DNA from: Paramarasmius palmivorus | Lineage: Eukaryota; Basidiomycota; Agaricomycetes; Agaricales; Marasmiaceae | Reading direction: 5' to 3' | DNA: 38,311 bases | Assembly (NCBI GenBank): GCA_037176845.1 | Contig: JAYKXP010000279.1 | Span: 1-38,311, forward strand | In this document: one piece after another, positions 1 to 9,279 of the stretch | How the letters are laid out: each line of letters begins with the position of its first letter | Position numbering within the stretch: position 1 is the first letter of the stretch | The notes under the pieces: generated by a model | Seen by the model: the letters and a program-made list of their open reading frames with translations, nothing else | What the model was told of the DNA's origin: nothing | The model's database searches: none | Program-made: the position numbers and the translations under genes

Positions 1-1071
1 CACCCCTTCGGTCGCGTCGCCTGGAAGCCGAGCCAGGCCCTTGGAGAGATAATGCATACAAAGGAGAGCTCGGGTACGATGACGAGTGTTCCTCAATCCT
101 CTCGGACCCGAATTGTGGTGAAGAAGCTTGGTCGAGAGGTGGTGGACTTTCAGAATACTGGGCAGATAGTGTCAGCGATGGCAGACGCTGTAGATGGTAT
201 GTGCTACATAAGTTATGTCTTGTCAAGCACTTACTGACATGAAGCGTAGCCCACACGGAACTCCATGAAAGAGCGATGATCCTTCACCGTGGTGTTAGCG
301 TTGGGAACATCTTGATCACCGATGACGACTCCGGTATACTTGTAGATCTTGACTCCGAATTGGGTGCAATCCAGCGAATGGTACGCGTCAATTTCTGCAC
401 ATGATACCGACTGGTTATTGACTCGGTGTTGAAAGGGAACAATGCAATTCGAGTCGGCCAAGCTACAAGAAACATCTACACCCCCGCCTCCATCATTGGC
501 AGACGACCTTGAATCGTTCTACCATGTTCTTACCTGGCTCGCTCTCCGCTATACCGATCATGGTTTTGGTCGAGTGGAACTTTCCGAGGTCATCAAGAAT
601 TACTTTGATGAGTTTGTCAATAGCCAATACTATAAACGACAATACCGGGAGAAAGGCCGGTACCTACGCATAAAAAGGTTGAGCTACGCCGGGTTCGAGG
701 AGGACGAGCTTGCAGAGTTGATTGACGAGCTGGCGAGCGTATTAAGTGTTCGTTATAGAGAGGAACCTTCGGAGGAAGAGATCAAGGAGTTTGAAGAATT
801 CAAGGTTTCCTGGGCAGAGGACTTGAAGAAGGCGAAAGAGGAACCAAATCCAGAGGTTATATACGAGAAGCTAAAGGAGATGAGCGAACGTGCAGTGGAG
901 CGCCACGCTGTTGCACGGTATAGAAGGGACATGGAGCGGCTTGAGAACGGCGAGTGGATGAGTGAGACGTTTCGAACAACTGCGATGATGAGTGGAGAGA
1001 TGTTGATGGAGAAGGTAGTGCATAAGCTCGTCGACCTTAACAAACCGTATAGTTATGGTTATTACTACTAG
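1..1071 (+). CDS. FunK1-type fungal protein kinase, C-terminal part (5' end outside window)
   Basis: The frame is open from base 1 and runs through three exons: 1-196, 250-380 and 436-1071, with GT-AG introns of 53 and 55 nt. The product is the C-terminal lobe of a FunK1-family kinase. The segment IVSAMADAVD-AHTEL leads into the catalytic-loop region LHRGVSVGNILI and the metal-binding segment GILVDLDSE. After these comes GTMQFESAKL, the usual position of the GTxxFM motif in this family, and then DDLESFYHVLTWLALRY. The rest is a charged, helix-rich tail ending in YSYGYYY. FunK1 kinases are a lineage-expanded group in mushroom-forming fungi; their substrates are mostly unknown. Odd point: the HRD catalytic Asp is Gly here (HRG), while the later Asp (VDLD) is kept. 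The missing N-lobe lies off the left edge. The family call is firm; catalytic activity is doubtful. Confidence 0.85.
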
Positions 1072-1290
1072 AGAATGCTCAAAGATATGTACTATATGTA
1101 TCTTGTTAATGATCAAAGCAGAACTGTTGTATGCACTGCCCGATCTGGCAAAATGCCGGAAGACAGCTTTTGTTCTGCAACCACCATGACAAGCTATGAC
1201 ACCACCGCTCTACTCGAATGCACTGGTTTTCGACATAACATCCTGTGTTCTGTTCTTCTTTATGCCTGTCGATTTCAAATGGGAAACTAG

Positions 1291-1369
1291 AAAAGCTCCT
1301 GACTCGGAGCCGTCCTTGTTATAAAAGCCCAGGATTAAGATACCAGCCACATCGCCTGCTCTCGCTGCA
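1291..1369 (+). promoter_or_regulatory. Promoter of first four-helix membrane gene, TATA box at 1320
   Basis: TATAAAAG lies at 1320-1327, about 43 bp before the ATG at 1370. The block just upstream (ctcctgactcggagccgtcc) recurs in altered form before the second tandem gene, so promoter and gene were duplicated together. The rest of the 298-bp gap from 1072 shows no other feature. Confidence 0.6.
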
Positions 1370-2214
1370 ATGGTTAGCATGGATATGGCTCGCAATTCCA
1401 GAGAAGAAACTCAGCCTTTGATGCACGATGATGGAAAAGACGATGAGCTGGAGATGTCGGAAAGGGGTGAGTAGTTTTCTTTCTCTTTAGTGATCGTCTA
1501 GCTAATGGCCTATCGATTCAAGCTACTGTCAAAGACGACGGAGACGGAGACGAATCAGATACTGCAACTCTTACGCCAGGGGATTATCAAGCTCCAGTCC
1601 ACGATGTTGAACAGCACTGTAACAACGGAGCTAGTAGCGCCAGTGAGTAGCTGTCTTCTCTATCAGGATTCTCAGCAAACATTTGAGATATAGGTGATGC
1701 AAGCAATATCAACATGCCACAGGCTTCCCCAGTCGCAGCCCAAAACGCCGATGAAACGTTGAGAGCCCGACAAAAAGAAACTTGTGACCTCGTAACCAAA
1801 TGGATCCGCTGGTTCTCTCTTACTGCTCTCTTCCTCGTCGTCGATTTGACACTCTGGATCTTCACCCCATCATCCGTCACTGAAATCGTCCCTCTCGGTA
1901 CCATCCTCATCGTTGAATTTCTAATAGGTCTGGCTGGTGTTATAACCGTAGCATGTCTCATGCCACCCGAGTCGAAAGAGTACCCAGTTGTAGATCCGAA
2001 GGCGTTTTCGTCAAAGATACCGCTCCTCTGCGTGTTGTATTGCTGGATGTTACATGTCATTTCTGTGGTGACGGTCATTAACGCGTTGATGGATGTATGG
2101 CCGCAGGTACTGGTCTGGGTGTTGGTCGTCGGGTTGGTAGGCTTGACTGGGCTGGCATGGTGGTATTCTTGGGGTGGTGTGAAGCAGGAAGATGTGGAAA
2201 GAGGTATTAGCTGA
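1370..2214 (+). CDS. Four-helix integral membrane protein, tandem copy 1 (hypothetical)
   Basis: Three exons, 1370-1466, 1523-1642 and 1694-2214, join in frame through introns of 56 and 51 nt to give 245 aa. Residues 1 to about 100 are hydrophilic and acidic (EETQPLMHDDGKDDELEM). Four hydrophobic helices follow. The first starts after VTKWIRWFSLTALF, the second is VPLGTILIVEFLIGLAGVI, the third begins at IPLLCVLYCWMLHVISVV, and the fourth is QVLVWVLVVGLVGLTGLAWW, with a short cytosol-like tail. I do not recognise a named family. The exon pattern, intron phases (1 and 1), the promoter block and motifs such as the WIR start of helix 1 and the WWYS end of helix 4 are repeated in the next gene, so this is a recent tandem duplication. 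The start is the first ATG after the TATA box. Confidence 0.7.
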
Positions 2215-2480
2215 GGATTTTTCTTACTGTAGCTGTTCGCACTGTACATTCATGGCCCATTGAATACCATGTTTAACTGTTCCATACCTCGCAGTCCCAG
2301 TCAGAAGCAGTGAACTACATTTGGGTACTCGGTGCTCAGGGGCGCCCATTCGCTTCTTGTTCTGCAACGACGCAAATGCACACCTTTTCTCAACTTTCTC
2401 TAGCTCGCGGCAGTTCTCTCTCTCCTCAAAACCACAACATTCTCCCTGTAGATCAAAATTGCGAAAATGGAAAAGCTATA

Positions 2481-2568
2481 GGAAAGGCTCTTGACTCGGA
2501 ACGTCCGGGCCTTGGTATAAAAACACAGGTTCCCCACCGCTTTAAATATATCTTCGCACTCCCATTGA
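2481..2568 (+). promoter_or_regulatory. Promoter of second four-helix membrane gene, TATA box at 2516
   Basis: TATAAAAA lies at 2516-2523, about 45 bp before the ATG at 2569, at nearly the same spacing as in the first copy. The upstream segment (ggctcttgactcggaacgtc) matches the block before copy 1. The rest of the 354-bp gap from 2215 holds only a second shared stretch around cttgttctgcaac. Confidence 0.6.
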
Positions 2569-3371
2569 ATGGTTCACATGGGCACGAGTCGCACCTCAAA
2601 AGAAGAAAGCGAACCTCTACTGCACAATTCTGGAGTTCAAGAGGAAATGTCGGAAATGGGTGAGCAGTTTTTAGGCATTAAGATGTCCAGCTAACGGATC
2701 GACTTTAAAGCCAAGGTTATTGACGACCACTCACAAGGGAATCAACAAACTCAAAGGCATGGCATAGGACAGAGCCATACCGGGGCCAGTGCGTAGTCGC
2801 TCTTAATCTTTTAATTGCTCTTGACGAACATTCGAAAAACGCAGATACTAGGAATGGCAATAATAATAGTGCACCTCCATCACCCGCATCGAGTCTTCAA
2901 AACGCTGCTAGAAGTCTCAAAGCTCAGAAAATGCGGGAAACCTGGGACCTCGTAATGAAATGGATCCGATTGTTCGCCCTAACAGTGACCTTCATCGTCA
3001 TCGACACAACGCTCTACGTATTTACCCTGGAGTCCGCTACAACCATTCCCATCGGAGCTACGGTTGGTGTCGAGGCCTGCTTGGGCGTTCTCGGAGGATT
3101 TGTTGCACTGGGATTTGCGATCCCGTCAATCGACCATAACGCACCTTTGGATGTCAACCATTTTTTGTGCAAGATACCTTCATTCTGCGCGTTTTATTGT
3201 GGGATCTTGCATATCATATGTATGGGTGCCGCCATGGAGGCGTTGTCGAGGGTGTGGCCGCCGGTATTTGTCTTGGTGTTGGGGTGCGGATTGATGGCTC
3301 TGACTGCGCAGGTGTGGTGGTATTCGGGAGATGGGCGTGATTTGGTGATTGACACGCAGAGTTATGTATAA
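2569..3371 (+). CDS. Four-helix integral membrane protein, tandem copy 2 (hypothetical)
   Basis: Exons 2569-2659, 2711-2788 and 2845-3371 join in frame through introns of 51 and 56 nt to give 231 aa. The layout copies the neighbour: a short N-terminal exon starting MVHMGTSRTSKEESEPLL, a small middle exon, and a large exon with a hydrophilic lead (NNNSAPPSPASSLQ) and four hydrophobic helices. The first helix follows RETWDLVMKWIRLFALTV and the last ends at TAQVWWYSGD. Only scattered positions are kept between the two proteins (WDLV/CDLV-KWIR, SKIP/CKIP, VWP, WWYS), so the duplication is not very recent. A second in-frame ATG at 2578 could also be the start. Function unknown; probably a membrane protein. 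Confidence 0.7.
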
Positions 3372-4103
3372 AGAAGTAGTTGTTCTGAGGGTTGCTGATA
3401 ACTCAGAGTAGCTGTATCGTACATCGCTGTAACTCAGACTGTGTTTGTTGTTGTGAATGTACAAGCAGGAATATAACATTTTAGTCAACAGACTCGCCGA
3501 TAAATCTATGACCATTCGATACTGATCATCCGAATCAAGCTCTGGCTCTGGATTTCAGACAGGTAAGAGCGAATGAGATCGTATGTAGCGAGTCCGCGAG
3601 AGTGCGAAGGTGTGGGCGCTTACTGGTTTCACCAAGGCTGTCACCAACAACCATGGACAGCTCCATCCTTCCACGACGTTTAACTCAGATATGCCTGTCT
3701 CGAACCCCCAGAGTTGTTCAAAGTCCAGTTCTAGCAAGGGAGTCTTCCAAACAGATCATCGGGTGGCCTTCATTTTCAACATATAGCATAGTCGACACCG
3801 ATTGAAGAAAGAAATGGGGGTCTGAGATTAGGGAATGGCTCAGGTAAGTGTTGTTGTCATTAACCCTGGAAATGTTGAGCGCTGAGGTCCAAGAATCTAG
3901 GAATCAAGACAACGAACTCGGGATGCACTACGCCAAATTGGAAAACACCGCGAAGCTCGATGCTCGACTCGCACATACATCCAGCTGAGGTGTTTTTTTA
4001 GAAGCCTCAATTGCATGAAACTAGGCCCCAGACAGCAATACTCGTTGTCGTTCATTTCTGGGTCGGGTCATAGAAAAGAACACGTTTCGATTTGACATTT
4101 AAC
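3372..4103. other. Intergenic stretch, no supported gene
   Basis: This 730-bp stretch has only short open frames on both strands, without joined exons or recognisable motifs. From about 4020 it enters the left copy of a diverged direct repeat described separately. Confidence 0.5.
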
Positions 4104-4700
4104 ATGACGACACTTAGGAAGGATTGGGGAGTTCTTGAACTTCACGGTGAGCCGTGTTACGTCTAGTATCAAATAATTGGCGGTCTCCTAACTATTTTTA
4201 TAGACAAAAGCTGTTGCGAGCTTTGGAAGATCGAACACGCCCGACCCATCGTCCTCGCTAGCCGCTATGAACTTGAGAGAAGAACCATCACTACGCTGTA
4301 TAATTGCCTGTTCAAGTTCAAAGCCACAAAAATAACTCTCTGGTCCTCACATAACACATTAATCTCCGCCAGAATCGGAATCGCGTTCATCGCTCTCTTT
4401 GGAGGTTCGACAGTCGCCTCTCGCAGTCTAGGATTCACTTGATGAATCCTTTATGTTCCTTTGGGAACATACGCATGTGGATATGGCTTTGATGCATCCC
4501 CAGTCTCAGTCAACGTGCACCCTAGAATCCAAGGTAATATGCATTCCATTCTGCGCAGCCTAGGCGCACACCACCAACATCGTCAGGCTAACTTGATTAC
4601 CCCAGGATGCTTCTCTGTGCGTACAGTCGGCTGCGCAGCGAACTTGAAACTTCATCGCAACAAGCGATATCTCCGTGTTATGTTATCGTCACTCTTCAAC
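4020..4700 (+). repeat. Left copy of diverged direct repeat flanking the proline-rich gene
   Basis: Segments recur in the same order and orientation at 6265-6780. Shared stretches include gatgacac-tt-aga-aggat followed by ttcacggtgagcc, then ctcctcactattt-like DNA, gcatgtggat, caccaacatcgtcagg and gtgcgtacagtc. The copies differ by many substitutions and some gaps. This copy contains the possible small gene at 4104 and runs into the promoter of the proline-rich gene. Confidence 0.6.
4104..4442 (+). CDS. Possible small spliced gene (93 aa, hypothetical)
   Basis: Exons 4104-4146 and 4204-4442 join in frame across a 57-nt GT-AG intron (gtgagc ... tttttatag) to give 93 aa, starting MTTLRKDWGVLELH and ending in a hydrophobic segment around SARIGIAFIALFGGS. 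No family is recognised. In favour: a clean start, good splice signals and an open frame through the second exon. Against: short length, no promoter seen, and the related DNA at 6370 has a stop in the first exon and a degraded second exon. It may be a real short protein with a membrane tail, or itself a relic. Confidence 0.3.
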
Positions 4701-4775
4701 TCAAATCCGTCGCCTGCTCCATCCGCAGCTTAGCCTTCGAGCGATGGACCGCTCAACCAGAGGAGGTGATACTCG

Positions 4776-4783
4776 TATAAAAG
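4776..4783 (+). promoter_or_regulatory. TATA box of the proline-rich secreted protein gene
   Basis: TATAAAAG sits about 100 bp before the ATG at 4881. A pyrimidine-rich leader (ctctactctctctttcac) lies directly before the start codon, as in strongly expressed fungal genes. Confidence 0.6.
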
Positions 4784-4880
4784 CTCGTCATTCTGGACGA
4801 TATTCTTCACCAAACTACTTTCTCATCGATTCACAACAACTACCAGTTCTTTTTCGACTCTACTCTCTCTTTCACTAAAC

Positions 4881-6049
4881 ATGAAGACTTTCCGACTTGC
4901 ACCTGCCTTCCTTGCACTCGCAATGGCTTCATACGCCTTTGCTGTGAGTAAATCTAACTTGTCTGGTTTATTTCTTATGCTAACTTGAATCAATCATTCT
5001 AGCTCCCTGTTCAGCCCGGCACTGACGCCTTGAGTGTCAAGGTTGACGCTGACGTCGGTGTAGGAGCACCTATTCACCCACCTCCTGCTCCAGCTCACCG
5101 TCGTGCTGACGCTCCACCTCCGCCTGCTGGATCTCCAGTGCCTCCTCCTCCCAAGGATGGCCAACCCCCAGCTCCGGCTCCAGGCAACCGTCGTCGTGGT
5201 GATGCTCCTCCTCCTCCACCTGCTAACTCACCGGTCCCGCCTCCTCCAAAGGATGGACAAGCGCCACCACCACCTCAGCGTCGTCAAGAGGTTCCTCCTC
5301 CAGCAGGGTCTCCAGTTCCACCACCTCCTAAGGACGGACAGGCACCACCTCCGCTGCCACCTCAACGTCGTCAGGAAGTACCTCCTCCTCCCAAGGACGA
5401 GCCTGCTCCGCCCAAAGATGGTCAGGTATCACCTCCTCCTGCACCACAACGTCGTCAGGATGTCCCACCACCGCCTCCAGCAGGCTCACCTCCCAAGGAT
5501 GGTCAGGCGCCACCACCTCTGCCACCTCAGCGTCGTGCTGATGCTCCACCTCCTCCGCCTGCTGAGACTCCCGCACCTCCTCGGGATGGCCAGGCGCCAC
5601 CTCCACCACCTCAGCGTCGTCAGGAAGTTCCTCCTCCTCCAGCAGGGTCTCCAGTTCCACCACCTCCTAAGGATGGACAGGCACCACCTCCTCCGTCACC
5701 TCAGCGTCGCCAGGAAGTACCTCCTCCTCCCAAGGACGAGCCTGCTCCGCCCAAAGATGGTCAGGTACCACCTCCTCCTGCACCACAGCGTCGTCAGGAT
5801 GTACCACCACCACCTCCAGCAGGCTCGCCTCCCAAGGATGGTCAGGCGCCGCCACCTCCGCCACCTCAGCGTCGTGCTGATACTCCACCTCCTCCGCCTG
5901 CTGGTTCTCCGGTTCCATCACCTCCTAAGGACGGACAAGCACCTCCTCCTCCGCCACCTCAGCGTCGCCAGGAAGTCCCACCTCCCAAGGATGGGCCTGC
6001 TCCGCCCAAAGATGGCCAGGTACCACCACCACCTCCCGCTCGTCGCTAA
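4881..6049 (+). CDS. Secreted proline-rich repeat protein, candidate Kex2-processed repeat protein
   Basis: Exons 4881-4943 and 5003-6049 (59-nt intron) encode 369 aa. Residues 1-21 form a signal peptide (MKTFRLAPAFLALAMASYAFA), and the intron falls exactly at its end. The rest is almost wholly low-complexity repeats built from PPPP, KDGQAPPPP and QRRQEVPPP or QRRADAPPP. Arg-Arg pairs recur about every 15-40 residues, and the protein ends in ARR. A larger block of about 110 residues is repeated nearly unchanged, encoded at about 5290-5560 and again at 5625-5890. A secreted precursor with regularly spaced dibasic sites fits the kexin-processed repeat (KEP) class of fungi. The alternative is a proline-rich wall protein. 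Two other frames stay open only because of the repeat. Confidence 0.8.
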
Positions 6050-6264
6050 ATCTTCTGCTTGACAATCGTTTATATTCAGACTCCGATACTAGAAACACTC
6101 ATAAATACACTATCATTCTTGGACAATAACTTCTACTACACTCTGTAGACACTTGTCTTTGAGTACCTCGTGAATTTTCATACGTTTGGTCACAATTATC
6201 ACGCTCAGGATCAAGTGGTAAATGGCAGGCTGAGATGTTTCTCACAAGGCTCAACAGCATTCAG

Positions 6265-6780
6265 CTAGGTCCGACTGGTTGCCAGTCATTCTTTGGTCGT
6301 CCCTTGGTAGGAACCCGGATTGTGAATCATGCGTCATATAAATGATCATGTTGAAATTTGGCGCTCAACGTGATGACACTTTAGAAGGATTTTAACTATT
6401 TCACGGTGAGCCTCTTAAACTCTACTATCAAATATTTCACGATCTCCTCACTATTTGTAAAAGTGGAAGCTGTTGTGCGCCGCCGTTCTCTAGTCTTCAC
6501 AGCTTTCAACACCCTCTTTGGATGTTCTGCACCCGGCATTTGAGACTCGCAAGCAGTCTGAACAGCTATATTCTTCATCCTTATTCCCAGAGTAACGCAA
6601 GCATGTGGATACAACTCAATCAATAAAAGATATGATCATAATATCAACTCTGTAGCCCATATGCAAAACACCAACATCGTCAGGCCAACTTCTCAATTAC
6701 CCCTGAATCCTTCTTTGTGCGTACAGTCAGCGTGCAACGAACTCGAAAACTCATCGCAACGAGTAATATTTCCTACGGTG
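6265..6780 (+). repeat. Right copy of the diverged direct repeat
   Basis: This copy matches 4020-4700 in order but is shorter and more decayed. Its counterpart of the small gene has an early stop (gatgacactttagaagg), and its middle part is partly missing. The gap 6050-6264 after the proline-rich gene holds only its 3' flank. No other gene is seen up to the foldback at 6801. Confidence 0.55.
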
Positions 6781-6800
6781 TACGCCACTGGACAAAAATC

Positions 6801-7078
6801 GAGAATTGTCACCCGAACCGTCAGAATCTGAGAGGTCGGGAGAATCTCTCAGATTATGCCAGATTCTACCAGATTCTCGGCGAATCTGAGGTTCGGGTGA
6901 ACTCTCATCCGGCATTCTCGTGGAATGTCAGATTATGCTTTGACCTATGCCACGATCTCCCGGAAGATCGCAGAGTGATAGATCGTTTGCAATGCCAGAT
7001 TCTGACAGAGTGGCGGATTCTGCGAGAGGGGTGTAACTCGCCCTAGGAATAAAATCTGAGAATCTCCGAGAATCCGGC
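6801..7078. repeat. Foldback / MITE-like inverted repeat rich in AGATTCT motifs
   Basis: Two inverted pairs are visible. One pairs gtcacccgaaccgtcagaat (from about 6808) with cgaatctgaggttcgggtga (6881-6900). The other pairs 6909-6935 (ccggcattctcg ...) with 7050-7078 (... ccgagaatccgg). Between and within them, AGATTCT or AGAATCT occurs many times in both directions. No open frame of note lies inside. This fits a small foldback or MITE-type element; its ends and target-site duplication could not be fixed. Confidence 0.5.
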
Positions 7079-7236
7079 GCAATCCTGATTGCGTTTGTAC
7101 CGTAGAATATATCATAATTACACCAAGAAATAGACATTTCACCGTCAAACACATAGACGAATATCGCTACATACGAGATACAACAAACGATAGCAACAAG
7201 ATAGCAAGAGGCATCAACGAAAACACGGTAAGAGAG

Positions 7237-7818
7237 CTAATTCAACATTGCAGATTCTTCATCAAACTCTTTGATCATTGGTACGATGATCGTTTCCCAA
7301 GCGTTGTTGTCGGGCAACCGAAATATTTCGATGTGCCGTCGGCGACCTCGATAGACTGTCAGTGACGCGGAACGAAAACGATCGGAAAGAAACGTACAAC
7401 TCGAACAATATATCGGTACTCGCTCATATCCTCTGGACTCCAGCTCCAAATGTACCATGCGCTCTGAAGAAACGGTCAATCGAAATGTACCAAAATCGGC
7501 GATGTACACTTACCGACGCGACGTGACGCGCGGACCTCGTACCCAGGGAACCAGCTATGTCTGAACATGGTACATTCGTCCCATTCCGACCTCCGAACCT
7601 CCAACGGACGACTAGTCCGACCAACCTTGATCAAACAACCATCCTCAGTCGCATCCACCAGTAAAAAACCATAGATTGTTCCCTTTTTTTCAAAGAGGCT
7701 GAGGGGAGACAGCCTCTTTGCTGCCAGTTTGATAGAGGCCAGCTAAAAGGGGAGAAGGGTCAACCAACACATTATACAACAGTAATATACTCACAATCAT
7801 TGACAGTGAGGGTCCCAT
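7237..7818 (-). CDS. T5orf172 / MUG113-like (GIY-YIG superfamily) protein
   Basis: Minus-strand exons 7818-7795, 7742-7514, 7463-7398 and 7346-7237 join in frame through introns of 52, 50 and 51 nt to give 142 aa. The spliced product reads GTIYGFLL, then LIKVGRTSRPLEVRRSEW, RRVERMVHLELE and CSSCRRRHIEIF. These are the hallmarks of the T5orf172 (MUG113) domain of the GIY-YIG superfamily: the IYGF-KVGRT core, the EW pair, the VERxxHLEL helix and a C-x2-C ... H-x-E-x-F element. Without the last splice the Cys motif is broken, which supports that intron. The frame stays open upstream to 7989, so the protein may be longer. Family members occur in phages, bacteria and fungi. The role here is unknown and could be nucleic-acid binding or cleavage. 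It lies in repeat-rich DNA. Confidence 0.65.
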
Positions 7819-8430
7819 GTTCAAGAGTTGAGCAGAATGTAGGAGGGGATGGTTTTGATGCTGCTGGTGATGGCCAAAGACAGCTGAGCCAACTTTCCCG
7901 GGCTCAAAACAGAACCAACGACGAGGTAACGAGCGACGCCGCGGCGCGAGCGACCTTACCGGCGACCGACCACAGCGTCCGGAACGCAAATCGCGTCGCG
8001 GAAACGTACTGAGCGCGTCTATGGTTGCCCTGTGTTTTTTCTGCCTTTTTTTCTACTAACTTCTATCATCCTTCAGTAGCACATCAGGAATATACTCAGG
8101 ATAACCAGTCAAGGGGCCCTGGGGTTTTCAGGGATGCAGAGTCCATCTAGTATGTTCCTGAAGCCCCAAGATGGGTCCCTGGTCAACACAGAAAACAGCC
8201 CTGCTGCTTGGTTGAGTCTTCTCATCCCTAGAGCAGGAGATCAGTAATAGGCTCCAGGAGAAAAGGGAGAAGACTAAACTGAGTTTTCAAAGGTCCTGGA
8301 TTCATCCACCACCTCCCTGAAACTTGCATGACCTTCCCTGCAGATTCTGTATATGCCCCCACCTCCTGACTTGGCTGAAATCTTCACCTTCAGGGACGTA
8401 TAAGGAAAGCACCCAGACAAACCAGGAGTA

Positions 8431-8800
8431 GGCTACCCTAGGTTTTCAAGGGTGCTGATTCCGAATATCGATATCCGGTAGGCGCCCGTGCGCTCGTTAC
8501 ACGCGTTTGAAGCGCCGAGCCATTTTTACATTACAAGGACCAAAAATCTACAACGCGCCGGCGCACTAGGACAGGGCGATCCTAGGTTTCCGACGTAGCT
8601 GATCCCGAATATCGATATCCGGTAGGCCACCGCGCGCTCGTTTCGCTCGTTTCAGCCCCGAACATCTTTTTATTCCAAAAGGCACCAAATTTTACAACGC
8701 CCCCGCTCACTAGGACAGGGCCATCCTACGTTTCCAAAGGCGCCAAGTCCGAATCTCGACATCTGGTAGACGCCGGTGCGCTCGTATCGCGACTTTGAAC
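8431..8800. repeat. 144-bp tandem repeat, about 2.6 copies
   Basis: The landmark ccgaatatcgatatccggta starts at 8461, recurs at 8605, and reappears as ccgaatctcgacatctggta at 8749, giving an exact spacing of 144 bp twice. Other unit landmarks recur with it: cactaggacagggcgatcct, acaacgc and gcgctcgt. The landmark is itself nearly palindromic (ATATCGATAT core). The units have drifted, and the third is partial. Confidence 0.85.
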
Positions 8801-8829
8801 CGAAATCGCGCAGAACAGACGGCGTAGCG

Positions 8830-8847
8830 CCCGCACGATCGTGCGGG
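8830..8847. repeat. Perfect 18-bp palindrome
   Basis: CCCGCACGATCGTGCGGG reads the same on both strands. It lies just after the 144-bp array. No adjacent gene start explains it. Confidence 0.7.
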
Positions 8848-9279
8848 ACTCCTGCCGGTGCTTTAAGGCCAAACGACCAACGATGAACGTTCCGTGGCGT
8901 CCGGTCGAGGCACGTTCGCGGGTATCGACTACTGCATGAAGAAGAGATTCAGGGTAACCCGAGGATGGAACTACTAGAAGGATTTTGGAAGCATTACCAG
9001 TTCCCACTTCTGGATCAAACTTTGATGCTGTGCTTCCCTGAATGGCTTTCTTCTTCGCAGCCTCCTCAATAGGTATTATATCTTGTGTGCTCCGTGCGTT
9101 CGTTCATAAGAGGTGGTATGATGCACAACACGGTCCTTTTTTCAACACACACTGCTTGTTCATGCAACCCAATCTGTTATATATCGCAGCGGTAGTACAT
9201 AACTAGGTAGCGCGTCAGTCATTACAATATATTCCAGACGAGGTTATACGACTGACCAGGTCACCTCCATATCCTTAGT

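Larger units (their letters stand above)
7990..9279. other. Non-coding, GC/CpG-rich, repeat-bearing stretch
   Basis: No gene is supported here. The open frame at 8726-9007 on the minus strand lacks splice partners and overlaps the repeat array. About 8100-8430 is unique-looking DNA with several ccctgg/ccaggg-type motifs. About 8430-8800 is the 144-bp array, and an 18-bp perfect palindrome lies at 8830. Confidence 0.5.

Noticed and set aside
2310..2663. 117-codon frame upstream of and over exon 1 of the second membrane gene
   Set aside because: It is in another frame, covers the promoter and TATA box, and conflicts with the exon pattern shared with the first copy.
3555..3805. Short opposing frames at 3555-3805
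   Set aside because: Both are about 60 codons without splice signals, promoter or motif. They may be decayed coding DNA, but nothing can be shown.
5103..6062. Second long plus-strand frame (319 codons) and long minus-strand frames over the proline-rich gene
   Set aside because: They stay open because of the repeated CCN/GG-rich codons. Only the called frame has a signal peptide, a matching intron and regular Arg-Arg repeats.
8726..9007. 93-codon minus-strand frame in the repeat region
   Set aside because: It overlaps the end of the 144-bp array and the palindrome, with no domain, promoter or splice partner.
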